A stretch of DNA of 64,000 nt from Oxyruncus cristatus. Its lineage: Eukaryota; Chordata; Aves; Passeriformes; Cotingidae. Every line of letters starts with the position of its first letter. Positions within the stretch are counted from its first letter, which is position 1. Both the position numbers and the translations under genes were made by a program. The notes beneath the pieces are model-generated. The model saw only the letters and a list, made by a program, of their open reading frames with translations. It had not been told where the DNA came from and made no database searches. Below are positions 29,401 to 55,400 of the stretch, in pieces. Location of the stretch: positions 2,099,009-2,163,008 of the forward strand of contig VXAY01002056.1 of the NCBI GenBank assembly GCA_013399855.1, written 5' to 3'.

Positions 29401-32400
29401 AGCAAAATAAAATTTAGTATTTACAGTTACAAAAGCTTTTCCAAAGATTAAAAAGCTACCAAGAGGATCTTCTTCACTTACTTTACAGCATTTAACAGTA
29501 CATACAACCTTCTAAACCTATCCATGTGAAATAGTAATATTTGAATGCTTTGTAGACAGTGTTCTAAAAGTATTAATCCAAACTATATAAATCAGTTTTC
29601 TGATTTCCACAAACTAGTCAATGACAAATACATTTGTGATCAAAAAGATTTTCATGGAATCATATCAATGACATTTAAATTCACCAGAGAACACTCTAAA
29701 ATACAACCATACAAAACTCCCACAAAACCCAAACTGTTCTGCACTTCCAAGGTTCAAGAGAAAGCCACAGGCAAAATGTAGAGAACAGGAAAATTGACAT
29801 TGTCCACTTTGCCTCAGTTGAAAAATCTGCCATGGGTAAGAAGCACAAAAGGAAAGTGGACAGGATCAAGAGCACAAAACATTGATCCAGATCTACTTCT
29901 ATGGCAACCATATTATCAAGCCACCTGTTGAACAGTCAGGAATAGCAGAGACAAGCAGAACAGGCTGTCCTTAGGCAATACTAAAACAAAACACAGGTCA
30001 CTGATTTCTCAACTTCACCTGATTTCTCAACTGTACTAAAGGAACCAAACGTCTTAATCACAGCAGAAGACAAAAGTGTAACACTGACAAAAATCAAAGC
30101 ACAGCAGTACCTTTGAGAGGAGCTGTTTCTTTTTAGTTTTCTACCATATTCTGCTTAAACAGAAAGTGTTGTAGGTCACATGCTGAATTTTTTCTCCAGT
30201 AGGAAAATAACCTACACTTAACTGCTGAAACCCATGTGCTTTTTAATGGGAACAGTTTCATTCTGGTGTAGACAGAAGTAAACTTCCACACCCACTATAA
30301 AAATCACAACAATTCCTATCATAAAACAAACCGTTTTTAAACAGTTTTTTTCTGTTTTTGTCTATGTGAGCTACCAAAATATCACTGAGCATATTATAAT
30401 AAATGAACTCACACCAGAATTTAGGCAACAGAAACCTGAAGGGCATTCAACAAGTGATTATTTTTTTGTCATTTAGGTGTCCAAATGATCTTGTTACACG
30501 AAATCTCATACTGATTTACTGAGCCAACACCACACAACTCTGTTTCCCGATCAAAATACCTCTGAAATCTCATGCGTCCACAGTACATCAGTCCTAGCAG
30601 CTCATACTCCGATTCCACAGGAGTTACTCCTATCAGCATGAACAGTTACCACACTGTGCCTGAGAGAGCATTCTGAGGGAAAAGGGAGGGGAGAATAAGT
30701 CCTGCTAACACACATCTGCATGCTTCAGTATTCATTTATCAGATGTCATGCCATACAGGTGAAGAAAGAAGCCCAAATAAAGGAAAAAATGAAACAGCTC
30801 CCAAAACTGATGCAACCTTACCAAACACTTACACTGGTAAGGAGATTACATTCAATTCTTACAGCACAAAGGGCTCAAACCCAAAGCATTTAGGGATCTC
30901 CTAATCAAGATGCTGCTGTATAATGAGAAGACAAAAGCAGCAAGATAGTTGAATCATATTAGAAACTCATCAGGTATTAATTATTTGTCTGCCTAGAAGC
31001 CCTACTGGTGGCTAAGGAACCAACAGGACCAGATATGCTGCAAACAGAGTAAACAAGAAGATGGTTCCTGCTTCAAAGAGCTTCACTGCACCTCCAGTCA
31101 AAAACCTGCACTTAGTTAAGACAACACAACAACTCTCAGCCTTCACGAACTATTTTGAACAAATTCTAAGAGAATATTTTCATAAAGGCATGGGTGTGAA
31201 CCTCCGGTAGTGAAGAGCTCAAGCAAGAAGGAATAAATATTTCACAAGTGTACTACAGCAGTAATTACAGATGAAACAAAGGGGTAAAAAAAGTATAAAC
31301 CACACAGGAATCCAACACTTTAAAGCAGAAAATACTACAGATTGGACTAATGTAAACTTTACAGAATAAGATCAGTTGTTCTACATGAAGGCAAATAAAA
31401 AGCATAAAAAAATTGAATTGAAAATCATTACAACACCAGAAAGGCCAGTAAGCAAACCACAGTGGGAGCCATAGTGTTATAAGATATACTGCTAACTTCC
31501 TGAGACATTATGTACAAAATGAAAAGCAGTGTATCTTTACAGAGTACATTATTAGTCATTACCTACTTTGCTACAGAAGCCTGTGTTATTTTATTCCTTA
31601 ACCCTACTATTAGAACTCCTGGAGATGCCAAAGTTGAAAACTAGGAAACCAAGAGCTGTAATTCACCAATTTTCAACACATTCTGCTGAAACAGAAGCTT
31701 AAAAATAACATCAGGCTGTTAGGGATGACATCATTCATTTCAGATACATCTTTTAGAACTACCTCCTGATAACGAACTGTGCTATTGCACATATGTAACA
31801 AACCATTCAAACTCTTAAGGCCCAGCTTAGATTTCTTCACACCGCATATGGTCCTAAGAATAATTCAAACTGATTACCTCGGCAAAGCCAAGTTTAATAC
31901 TTAAGAAAAAAAAAAATAGGGACCTGTAGAATTAGTGAGCTACACCCACCTCTCTCCCACTCAGCTACCAGGAGACCACCAGCTGCATCATATCACTGAA
32001 AACTTCAGCCCGAACCTGACATTTACAGCGTTTCAACAAGAGTGACACCTCACTTGCGTTGCAAAATTCCTAAGAAACCTGTTCCTTTCTCAAGAAACCA
32101 AGTCTCTCCTAATGACCAGACAGGTTTAGACTAAACGTCGCTAACTGCAGTTTGCTTGAAACAAAGCCCGAAGGGCCAGGAGGGAGAAGAGCAAAACGGA
32201 GCTCTGAATTCCCTTGGCATTTTCAGGGGAGCGGCTCCCGGCTTCGCAGCTTCCCGGCACAGCCGGGCCGGGCGCGGCCCGAGCCTCCCGCCCGGGGAGG
32301 GGTCGGACACACGCCGGGCTCCCTGTCCCGGCGGGGGGAACGCGCTGCCCGCCCCTCCCGAGGGCCGCTCCCGGGCGGGGCGGGTCCCGGGGCCCCTCAC

Positions 32401-32404
32401 GGCC
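23416..32404 (-). other. SECISBP2L: SECISBP2L intron 1
   Basis: About 9 kb between exon 2 and the GC-rich promoter region. No coding exon is supported. It contains a CR1 3' end (25080-25219), possible ancient SINE remnants near 27330-27420 and 28775-28830, and otherwise AT-rich unique sequence. Short open frames on both strands show no domain. Confidence 0.75.
25080..25219 (+). mobile_element. CR1 LINE, 3'-terminal fragment
   Basis: About 140 bp match the well-known CR1 3' end: GGAAGTGTTCAAGACCAGGT, GGATGGGGCTTTGAACAACC, CCTGCCTATGGCAGGGGTTT, then GGAACTAGACGATCTTTAAA and the terminal ATTCTAGGATTCTAG repeat. It is strongly 5'-truncated, as is typical, and lies antisense in SECISBP2L intron 1. 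Confidence 0.93.
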
Positions 32405-33400
32405 NNNNNNNNNNNNNNNNNNNNNNNNNNNNNNNNNNNNNNNNNNNNNNNNNNNNNNNNNNNNNNNNNNNNNNNNNNNNNNNNNNNNNNNNNNNNNNNN
32501 NNNNNNNNNNNNNNNNNNNNNNNNNNNNNNNNNNNNNNNNNNNNNNNNNNNNNNNNNNNNNNNNNNNNNNNNNNNNNNNNNNNNNNNNNNNNNNNNNNNN
32601 NNNNNNNNNNNNNNNNNNNNNNNNNNNNNNNNNNNNNNNNNNNNNNNNNNNNNNNNNNNNNNNNNNNNNNNNNNNNNNNNNNNNNNNNNNNNNNNNNNNN
32701 NNNNNNNNNNNNNNNNNNNNNNNNNNNNNNNNNNNNNNNNNNNNNNNNNNNNNNNNNNNNNNNNNNNNNNNNNNNNNNNNNNNNNNNNNNNNNNNNNNNN
32801 NNNNNNNNNNNNNNNNNNNNNNNNNNNNNNNNNNNNNNNNNNNNNNNNNNNNNNNNNNNNNNNNNNNNNNNNNNNNNNNNNNNNNNNNNNNNNNNNNNNN
32901 NNNNNNNNNNNNNNNNNNNNNNNNNNNNNNNNNNNNNNNNNNNNNNNNNNNNNNNNNNNNNNNNNNNNNNNNNNNNNNNNNNNNNNNNNNNNNNNNNNNN
33001 NNNNNNNNNNNNNNNNNNNNGGGGGCGGCGCCGGGGGAGTCTCGGGCCGGCGGTGTCCTTGAAATTAACTGGAACATCGAAGGAAAAAAAAAAATCTCGA
33101 GATTTATTTAGAGGCAGGAATCTAAAAATGTCGCGGCGGCGTCTGGAGCCGGGCTGTGGAAGGACCCGGTGTGCGGGACCGGAGCGCTGCCGGCGAAGGA
33201 GGGGGGTTGTACGACGTGGGTTTTGGCACAGCTTGTGTGACGTCCCTTTATTTTGCTGCCCTGGTTTTAGCGTGGTTAATTATGAGTAACGCCAGCGAAA
33301 TCCGTGAGACCGTGTTCAGCCAGAGGCAGTGGAGAACAGGAAGCGAGGGTAGGAGCCGGTGCTGCGCAACAACACGTGATCCCGTACGTGTGATCTGCAC
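32160..33400 (-). promoter_or_regulatory. SECISBP2L: SECISBP2L CpG-island promoter with hidden exon 1
   Basis: Strongly GC- and CpG-rich sequence on both sides of a 616-base N run (32405-33020). The first coding exon, expected to supply the start Met and about seven residues before NVKLS, is not in the sequenced flanks on the minus strand, so it must lie in the gap. The flank at 33021-33400 is the presumed upstream side and holds a TGACGTC CRE-like site (33238-33244) and an E-box CACGTG (33373-33378). Confidence 0.75.
32405..33020. other. Assembly gap (616 N)
   Basis: Unsequenced bases in the middle of a CpG island. Long frames that cross it are artefacts of N translation. The recorded length may be an estimate. 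Confidence 0.98.
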
Positions 33401-36400
33401 GGGATGGTCCTGCGTTTCATTAAGCGTTAATACCGGCCTTGGGTTTGATGGAAAAGGAGCATGATTTATTCACAACTTGGTTGATTCATGTCAAGGGAAA
33501 AAAAAAAAAAAAAAGAACTACACTAAGTATCTCTGTGAAAGACATACACAAAGGATATCCTAGAGCAGACTCTTGAGCACTTCAAGGTGAAATACATTAT
33601 AAATATATTATGTATTACTGTAAGAATCAGGTTTCTGCTTCGTGAAGATATTGTGGGGAATAAATGGCTTGCCTTTTAAAGAAAAAAGCAAGCAAGCCTG
33701 GATCTGAATTTGACAGAGGTAAGAACTACCAAAAATGTCCCTACTACAAGAGCTATCTCGCTAGAGGTTCCTAGATTGAACCTTTAGAATTATTTAATCT
33801 TTCTAGATTTATGTTCATTATACTGTGTAACAATTTGTTCTACTTTATAAAAAAATTATTTATTGGGTAAATCCCTTCGTGTTTTCTTAAGAGTTGCTCT
33901 TCACCATTAAAACCTCGTTTGTGACATGGGATTATGAAGATGGCTGTTGTGTTGCACAGGAAGATCTCATCTTGCAAACAGATGACACGAACAGAGAACT
34001 TGTGCAGACCATCCCTGCCTTCTGTGCCACTCCGTCTACATCAGCAGGATCACTATCTAGGTGTAACTTTTGCTTACATGTCTGCAATATTACTTACATT
34101 CTGTGACTTACGTTTTCATGAGGTTGCAGTACGCAGAATCATAGGATCATATGGGAAAGGGAGTGCGGTGAAGGTGTAATCCCAATTAAATTTAACTATA
34201 GGGTTTCTGTTCACTTCAGTGGGGACAGTGTTTTACAACAAATGAAGAGAACAGGAGGGCTGCTGCAGCACCCTAATTGATACAGAACCCTCAGCTTAAC
34301 TGAGAAGCTGCAGCAGTTTACACTTCATATACACTTCTGTATCCCAGTGGTTTCCTTGATGAGATTAAATGGTCAGCAGAACTCCCACAAGTGTTCAGGA
34401 CTCTAGGAAGCCATTTCAAGGTGGTAACAAAGATTAATCTGAGGTTATGTTCCCAGGGGCTTTTACACAATGAGATTTGTTATTTCAACACAAGGAGTCA
34501 CGAAAGTAAAACTGTGGATTAGGCTGGTTGTACAAAGAGCTTTCAGCTGATGCAATGGAGCAGCATTTCATCAGTCATTGATGAACTTAAATATGAGATG
34601 GAAATCTACAGATAAATAATTATGAAACATACGCCACCTAAACTTAATTAAACAACAAATCTCTACTGAGCAAAATGTATTTTATTCCCAGTTGTTGAAT
34701 GTGTTTTGCTTATTTGTGCAAAATCAGGTTGATTTATTTCAAACCTAGTCACTCTTCACGTCCAAAGTAATGTGGGAGAACTTGCCTGACTGGACAGAAA
34801 ACAGTGAAAAAATCCCACTGAAACAACCAGAACAATCATTTTCTTGTATTAGCGCACCAGTGTTGTAGTGTGGAATGCAGCTTAATTTGTTCAAATTGGT
34901 GCTGACCACAGAATACATATTATGACATTTGCTTAAGATAGTGGCTGTGTTTTTAAGAAATAATGACTCATTATGGCAAGGCTGTCTGTTATGAAATTCT
35001 TCTTTTGTTCCCAACATACATACCAACAGAAAGGTCACACTTGAAGGGGCTGTTATGCATAAACAATAAGAATGTCTAAGATCTAAATTGGCAGTGATTA
35101 AAGAGACATCAGAGCTACATAAATCTGTGCAATATACATACTAGAGAAAGTCACGTTGGGTCGCCTGAGTGGCCATTTGGGTGAAAAAAACCTCAAGTCT
35201 CCCATAAAATTTAACTGTGTTATCACCAAAAAGACAAACATACCCAAGCACTCAGAACGAGTTATGTGAGATCCTCTATCCACAGCTATCACAACTATGC
35301 CAGGGTATCTGGTTACATCATCCTTGTCTTGATCGAATATTGTGTAAGAGAACTCAACAGTGTTACAGTCCTTAAGGAAGCCATAAAAAAATTCTAAAAT
35401 TTTGAATTGTTGAATTTAAACACACTGGTAACTGCAGTAGCTGATTTTGAATAGTCAATCTTAAGGGTCCAGTTCTCAAATTTGGCAGTTTGTAAACAAT
35501 TATTGCTACTTTTTTATGGCAACATGGAATAAGTAAGCACATAGTTTGTAAGGAAAAATGATGGTCAAACCTAGAGGGTGCTGACTGTCAATTTATGGGA
35601 GTTTATTGCTGTGTCTGCTGGGTAGTGGAAATACCCTTCCTGAACACAATGGAGGACACAGATCAAATGAAGAAGAAAATGTAGGTCAACACAAAAATAA
35701 AAAATGGAGTCTCAACCAAAATACCTCAGCAATATGGAAAGGCACTTGGTAGTGACTGTATTCAGAATTCAAATCACAGGATTACAAGCAAATTTAACAG
35801 CACATGTGTGGCCACTCACGCTCTCTACTTCCATAGGGTCTATTTACATTCAGTGGGTATAAAGTCCTACAAAACACGTAAGGATGTGATTATGCACGTC
35901 CCACTGAAATCGAGGCAGCTTCTTACCTTGGAAGCTGAACATATGTACAGACTTAACTGCACTGGCATGGAAACATGAAATCAGGGTTGCTCAGTAACAC
36001 CCCCCTCCACCCCGTAGGTCTAAGCAGGCTGAGACTGAGCTCCAAGGCAGCAGCACCACCTGACCATGGACTGCAGCGGGTTTGGAGGCTGCCACGGTGA
36101 GCAAGGGGAAGAGGCAGCAGGAGTAAAGCGAACTCCAAAATGACAGTTTTACTGGCCTGGGACTAAAATCTTCAGCATAATTAGAGAAAAAGACAAGTAC
36201 AGAAAGCAAAGTATATCTTGGCAAATAAACACTTTTATCTGCTGGTACTACTTGTGGTGTTCTGCACTGGCAGCTGAGGGCAGACAACAGGGAACAGCAA
36301 TGGAACCAAATTGGGAAGGTGAGCCAAGAACTAGTCCATGAATCTGAGAATCACGATTCTGATGGCATCGTGCAATTACTACCTGGCAGCAGCCAGAGTG

Positions 36401-39400
36401 AGCCCAGCTCTCCCACCGAGAGCAGAGAGGCAGCAGAGCCAACCAGGACAGATCCTGCCATGCAACTCTCTGTACCACAGCCAGGAAGGGATTAGCCTTT
36501 ACTCTTGCTGTAATGCCTCCAGTTATTACAGCTAAGATTTAGTACTACATATGCAATTATTATAACACAGATACACTTCGCAATCTACCTACCCACAGAT
36601 TTAGAGGCATTTAAGACGGTGATAATCCTGTCTGTCAATATCTTAATTAACACTTCACTAGTTGATTAGCTTGTAATGTATTTTACCCAGTTCTCTAACC
36701 TGGTTTTAAAATATATTTTTAGCACTTTGCAAATAATAAAGTAACAGCTAAACTTTTAAAGTCAATATTAATATCTGTATATGAAAATTTAGTTAAAATA
36801 ACTGCTGTGTTTTTGAAAAAGGGGTACTGTCCAGAGTGATGTAATTTTACTCTTATTCCAGAAATACACAGTTCCCGCTCAAGTCAATTAATTTACTACT
36901 TCTCAAAAAAAAATACAATCCTCAAATACAGACATAATGTTTTACAGCTGACAATGTCTGAGTAATTACAATAAAAATCAGTGTTTAATTGCAGACTACA
37001 ATTCAAATACCTACATTATATTGTTCTGCCAGGTGTGTTTCAGCTGCCTTGCCATTTTTCCTTTTTTTGTTGTTGTTCTTACTGTTTAATACACTTTTAA
37101 GCCTATTTAAAAGCAAAATGAAATCCTCACTACATGAAGGTTTCAGATCCAATCCATTAGAGTAGGACTTTGAGAAGCAAAAAGAATACATTCCTCCAAA
37201 GTATGTTTGAAAAACAAAATTTTAAAAAAATCTAAAATGCAGACATAACACCCATAGCCTCCCAGATTTCATTTTCATGTTGATGAGTTTTAAGGCATAA
37301 GCTGCCAGCAACTCAAAACAAGGGTTTATATATACACAACTTAATCACTGTTGTAATCTCCCACAAGATTACAACAGCCATTAAAATATTCTTTTGCAAA
37401 CAGTGGTACTGGTACTAAGATGCCAGTTTGTCTTGTACCAACAGCAACAAAAGATATATAAAAAGACCCTAGAAGCTGTGAAAAGTGCAGCTCTGACAAT
37501 CAAAGACATTTTGCCGAAATTTAATGATTGGGACTGAGACTGGAGAACACGGTGAGGCTGCTTTACCAAGTCTGGAACAACCTGCAGCACAGGAGTGTTT
37601 CCTGAAGAAGATTTCATTCACCTTCTTCTTTCAACTGCTTGTTCACTTTTCCTGAGGAGGCAGAAATGACACCAGAGCCAGATCTACCAGGGACCAGGTG
37701 GGCTATAGCAACTATGGGTGATTTCTGCTGCCTCTGTATGACAACAGAGCTCCTCCGTATCTCCCCACAGAAAATTCTCATCTTCCAGGTTAAGAATTAT
37801 GAGAACTCAGAAAAGGGGTAGAATCCCTTAGGGATTATATAAATCTTCATTATGTGCCCAGAGCACAGCTGCTAAGGCACTGTACACATGAGTAAGAACT
37901 AAAGCATGCCAAAACACACAACAATTTATTGGAGGTAGACTGACACTTTTTCGGTCTAAAAAACATCACTAGCCCTCACTGCTCAAACTGAGAGTCCTTC
38001 ACTAGTTGGACAATCAGACCTTCAGAACAAAAAGAACTAGATGGAAGGACAAGATTTACTGCACTATTCTCACTTCCTTCTTGGAAAAAATCCAAACATG
38101 CCTCTCTAGTAGACATGGCTGGGATGGGAAGGTTACATCAGGTACAAGAGACAAAGTCAAGAAGACTTTTTTTTATTTTCAGTGATTTTAAGTTTATACA
38201 CAGTTCTCTTTTTTCCCCCCTCCTTTAGAAGAGAGTTGTTCCTTCCCAAAGCAAGGGTGATGGGAAATGGCAGGGAAAGGAAACATATTCAAATAGCTGT
38301 CACCGTCCGTGTCTCCATGGGAAGGAGAACCTTCAAAGAGCTGAGACAGTCCCTTGTCCCCCAGGGAGGAAGAACCTTGCATGATTCGCTATCCAAATTG
38401 AAGTCTCTGGATCTGTAGCTAAGGGTCCCAATTACTGTGCAGTATACTCCCAATTACTGTCAAGTTCAACTTCACATCACCAGGTATTATTGGAATTTTC
38501 AAAGTAAAAACTATGTTCCACATCACAGCATTGTAAGGAAACAACACACGATGTGCTTTTTAGTCAATGTTCTCTACAGATTTCACGAAGGAAAAAAACC
38601 CTTTGCTTAAAAACTAAGTTCAATTTATATTCTTATTTTACTATTGTTTTAAGTAAATGGACAAATTAAAAACACCTATGGGTAAAAAAAAAAAGCATCA
38701 GTGAAGAAGAAATGCTCACTCAAGATTCAGCATCAAGCTACTCATGGTACACATTAAGCTTTATTGTGTAAACTCTAGGAAAAAAACCTCACTTGCTTTG
38801 AAAACTGCAGAGCAAAATAATTTTCTAAGGGATGTAACTATTCTTCAGATGAAAGTTAATTTTATCCTATTTAGTTACACCCTGTTACCAATTTAAATCC
38901 TGCCCTAGAACATTGAGTCTACCACGGTGCCTTGCGTGTGTGTGATGGACATGTGTAATTCATTAGGCTTTTTCACTATTTTTGGGGTGGTGTTAATTGC
39001 TCTACATACATATTTTTCCTTCTATTATTACAATGTCTGTGTGTGGCACTGCTTTGTGTACCATCACACGCTACTCAGTTACAGAATTGGCCCTACAAAA
39101 TTCCTTTTATGTTTGAGACCTGCAAGAGAATTTTTCTGTCAGCTCCAGACAATCTGCTACAGGAATAAAAGTTGCCGTGGTCACCACTACAGCTATATTT
39201 TAAAAGGATCTGATGATCCCAAAATCTTAACACACAAAAGGCATGTGCCTACTCTGTGGCAGGACTTGAATAGCAGCTCTGAAGGGACTACAACACATTC
39301 AAACATTTGAGGCATAACAGATTCAATTATGACCAATGTCACTGTATTTGGGCCCCACTCCAAACCCACAATGTCATTTTATATACACTGAATCCAGCCA

Positions 39401-39815
39401 AAAACACCACAGATCAGGCAAAGAGGGTCTGCACTTCTATTCCCAGGGCACTGCTTGGCAAACCTGCATTCCTGAAGTAGCAAAATAAAACCCGAGCATG
39501 TCCCTGAGAGATGCCAAATACCCACCAACATAACCAGACAGGGCTGATAATGGTTTGGCATCTTGCAAACTAAAAGTCAGTTAAGCAAGACTGCTAAATG
39601 TCAAATCTTTAGTGTTTATATTTCACTGTTTCAAGGGGGAAAAAAAGAAAAATCAACAGCACATTTATCAAGGGGTTCAGACTTAAAATCTCCATATTGT
39701 CCTTCACAAATGAGGTGAGGATCAAGTAATACCTATTTTTGAAGTAGTATCTGTTTTCTTTTAAAAATAACACAAGTAAAATTCAAGTACAATGAAAGCA
39801 CATCAAGAAACAACT
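33401..39815. other. Intergenic region between SECISBP2L and COPS2
   Basis: About 6.4 kb, mostly AT-rich, between the SECISBP2L promoter and the COPS2 poly(A) site. No gene, RNA gene or clear repeat family is supported. It has an A-run at 33498-33514 and many short, unrelated open frames. Part of the right end could belong to a longer COPS2 3' UTR. Confidence 0.65.
33498..33514. repeat. Poly(A) run
   Basis: Seventeen A residues upstream of the SECISBP2L promoter. No retroelement body is recognisable next to it. Confidence 0.8.
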
Positions 39816-39819
39816 GTAC

Positions 39820-40426
39820 AATTTCTGAACTGCACTGTTTATTTTGCTGCTTGAAACCTAAGTGACAGTATGCCACTATAATTATGGGGTTTCTTCTAAA
39901 CCTTTACTACACTGCAGGTACAGAAATATATGGACACATTTTTGGAGAATTGACATTTTGCAAAATGCAGCAAACATTTCAATTTATACATGAGAAAAGG
40001 AAGTGTTCAAAAGGGTATGCATTTCAAGTTATTGCAGGTTATTTCTGTGAGAGAATTTCTGCAGGTAAAACATGTTTAAATTTAACCAACAGTAACGTGT
40101 CAGTGTATTTAAAATCATGACAAAAATCTTCTCTCTGGTCATTAATTGCCCCTTGACAAATTACTAGGATGTTGTATGTTTAGGGCAAGATGTCAATACA
40201 GCATAAATCCCGTGGCATTTTGGTTTTCTTCTGGAGATTAAAGCTGTTTTTTTCTTGGGATAAATGCAGCAGCAAAACACAAACCAGCTGATCAAAAAAG
40301 CACTTCTGCCATAACTCCAATAATTTCAGGGCACACCAACCGACAGTAGTTTTGCCATTCCCAGTTCTTTTAAGGTTTACATCACTGCACTGTTGCCTTA
40401 AGTAGTTTGTAGAAGCTTGTTTTCTG
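39820..40426 (-). other. COPS2: COPS2 3' UTR
   Basis: About 600 nt from the stop codon to a canonical poly(A) signal; no coding signal. Longer forms ending further left cannot be excluded, since more AATAAA-like hexamers occur on the minus strand (for example near 37925). Confidence 0.65.
39838..39843 (-). terminator. COPS2: COPS2 polyadenylation signal AATAAA
   Basis: Minus-strand AATAAA in the context GCAAAATAAACAGTGC, followed by a T/GT-rich stretch (TTGTTTCTTGATGTGC) 30-50 nt downstream, the expected arrangement for cleavage near 39815-39825. Confidence 0.65.
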
Positions 40427-52400
<11,974 letters not shown>

Positions 52401-55400
52401 CTACATTTGAAAGGGGGTGGGGGGGGGGCAGGAAAAGGAGAAAAAAAAGAAAGGTTCAGAACATCTATTAATCTGCTGAAAATGGATAAAATATAGTAAG
52501 ATATATTGCTCCAACTGACACGGAATGCTTGGGAACTAATAGGAAATGTTCAGTTTTAGAGCACCTTATGGTGATTTCATCTCTCCCAATATCAGACCAG
52601 ACTCACCAAGCACCAACATCTGCCTGCCAGCAGATTTCCTTCTGCATTAATGTACTCACAGCTCTACCAGCTTCACCTTTATGACAAGCACAGAGCGTAT
52701 GGTTGGAATTCTGCCAATGCCCGGGTTTAAGGACAGATGCCCGACAGCTCATGTCATGTCTGTGTGGGGCAGGAAACGTGCTGCCCACTGGTTCTCCAAA
52801 AGGCACCATGTTCTACCACCTTGGCCATCCCCAGAACAGACTGGGGCTGAGCTGCTGCACGAGGAATGATTCAGCTAAGGAGGATATCAAATGCCACCAT
52901 GAATCTCACTCCAATCTGCCTTTTTATGCCGTAACGATTCATACTTGTCTAAGGAAATTAAAAAAAAAAAAAAAAAAAGAATAATGAGAACACCAGCTGC
53001 TTCTGCGCTGAGAAGCAGGAGATGATTGAGAAAATGCTAAGGATGCTGCCAAAGACAGTGGGGTGGGGCATAGGCACAATAATTTAATCAAATAATTATC
53101 CATCATGTACACTAGTGCCAAACAAATTGAAGTATTTACTTGTACCAATTATTACATCAATTTTTTAAAAAAGTACTCTGAGACTTTTTCTGATGAAAAC
53201 TCCCCTACACATTTTATCTTCTTTTGCTGAAGGACAACGTTGTGTGTCTGAGTAAGAAAACACTAACAAAGCTAAAATAAGAATTTCATGTGAGGTTTAC
53301 ACGATTAAAAACCACTTCACACCTCTGAATTTTCAAGCCAACTCCTCTGAGCAAGGTCCTTTGCTATTAAGAGATGAACTGTTTAAATCCAAAAGTTACT
53401 GTTGTCAGAGTAACTTTCCTTTGTAACAATATAAACACTGCATAGTAAGGTGCCCTTCTTTAAGTCGGATTTTATTCTTCTACTGTATTTCATCAGGCAC
53501 ATTTACTCTTTTGTTTATTCATATGTTCCTACTATTAATGGACTCATCAAAGGATGAGACAAAAGAAGTTTTAAATTAGCTCTCTCCTCCCTGCACTGAA
53601 AGCAAACCTCTCAAAGATTCAGTTTTCTAAAGTTCTAATGGAAAAATTAATTATGGGAGCTCACAGTTGACTCAGATTTTATTAAACACGGTACTTCAGA
53701 CATTTGTCCTTCTACCTGTTAAAATTTCTACCTGTAAAATGCAGGCAAGTTGCCCACATATGTATTTATTTTCACTCAGAGTGTTAGCATTAGTGAGAAT
53801 GAATGGTCTCAATTCCACAAACCTGTTTTCTGAATTCCCACAGAGCTATAAAAACTTAATACTGAAAACATCAAAGAAAACAGGAAGTGTCTCATTTCAC
53901 TGGGCAGGCTTTCATTTTGGTCAGCTTGTTTTTGTGAAGTCTTTATTGATCCAACCAGTCTGGTGGAGCAGCAGCTACGAGCGCATGAACATGATGTCAA
54001 CAGCTGTATCAGGCACCTTATGGAAATACAGGCTGTCAAAAATTCAACAACATAGCATTTAAGATATGTGTAATCAGCTGATGTCTTGTTTATGCTTAAC
54101 TTGAACAATGGGGAATATTTTTGGCAGAAGTGTCTATTTGTAAAGATGAAAGGAAAGCAAACTAAATTAATTCCTTTTAGGAGGCAATATGCTTTGTTAG
54201 CCTAAAGCCAGGAACATCTGAATTTTCGTCTTAGCTCTGGCAGGGATTCTGGACGTGGATTCATGCAAGCAGCCTTTTTTCAGATAATTTTTCTCAATGA
54301 TACTTAAATATCCCATAAAGCTATTTTCATAATATTAATACATAATAAAAAAGAAGCATTAAGTCTAGAGATAATTTTTTTCCCCCAGTGGAAATGCTCT
54401 GAAATGCATCGAAGTCTCACAGCTGTTTTTTTTTTTTTTCCACTTGATGCCTATTTGCCTCGGATCAGATTCAGGATGTTGATACAGGCTCAAAGTTTTA
54501 AGGGAGAAAATGTAAGGTGGTTACTTTAAAAGACATATTGAGACTTAACAGCTGTGAAAAAAACTTTCAAACCTTGAACTAAGTAGGAGATAATGCCATT
54601 AATCTGTACACAATATAAAAAAAAAAATCAGCCATGTAGATACTGCATCTTAATTCAAGCACTGATGCTAATTATACGAGTGGTGATAAATTCAGAAGGA
54701 CCAGCACTCTGCCTTCCTTTGATACAGAGATGGCTTAGTGCAGTAGGATACAAATGTAAGAACATTCAGCTTCTGCCAAAAGCAAAACGAAAGAAGGAGG
54801 AAAACCCAAAGCTGTATCCTCAAAGGTGGAACTAAGAAAAAGATGCATTTCCTTCCCAGTTCTGAAAGCAGAAAAGTTCCTTTAACAATAAATTCAGATA
54901 GCAAAAGCCTAACCTTTCGTCACCCTCATTTTTAATGCCCCTGTTTCCTGCTTGAACAACTTTCCCAGCTCAACCCTTTTACGTAAGAAGTTTGTTGCAA
55001 ATTAAATAGAAATATACAGTTTGCAAAAAGGATTTCTGCATAACTCCAAAAGTTTCTACTATGGGATCTAGACCTAACAATCTCCATAGTGACCAGTACT
55101 CTTAATTAGAACTTCAGGATATAAAAGCACCTGTGTGATACTTTATCTCCAGCTGATGTGAAAAAAGTTGCAGGCCTAAGAATTCTTAAACTTAAGATCC
55201 TGATGATATTTTTCAAACAGACATCAACACTATAAGTTCAAATGAAAAAAATTAGTCTGAGTATGCAGAACTGATCTTTGAAACGCCCTGGGTTCTTCCC
55301 TCCTCAGAGGATCAAACCAAGCAAGTGGGTTATTTTATTAGTACTCAAGAAATTAGACAGTCCTGAGAGAGTCTGGAAAAATGCAGTTAAAGAAGTTAAG

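Noticed and set aside
32152..33289. Long plus-strand open frames of up to 377 codons across the N run
   Set aside because: Most of the translation is unknown residues from N bases. The sequenced ends are GC-rich promoter without protein features.
34133..34175. Possible minus-strand CR1 tip (AGAATCATAGGATCAT)
   Set aside because: Only about 30 bp resemble the CR1 terminus and the following bases match poorly; too little to annotate.
52600..52978. Possible processed gene copy ending in a 20-A run
   Set aside because: No recognisable protein or SINE precedes the A-run and no target-site duplication is evident.
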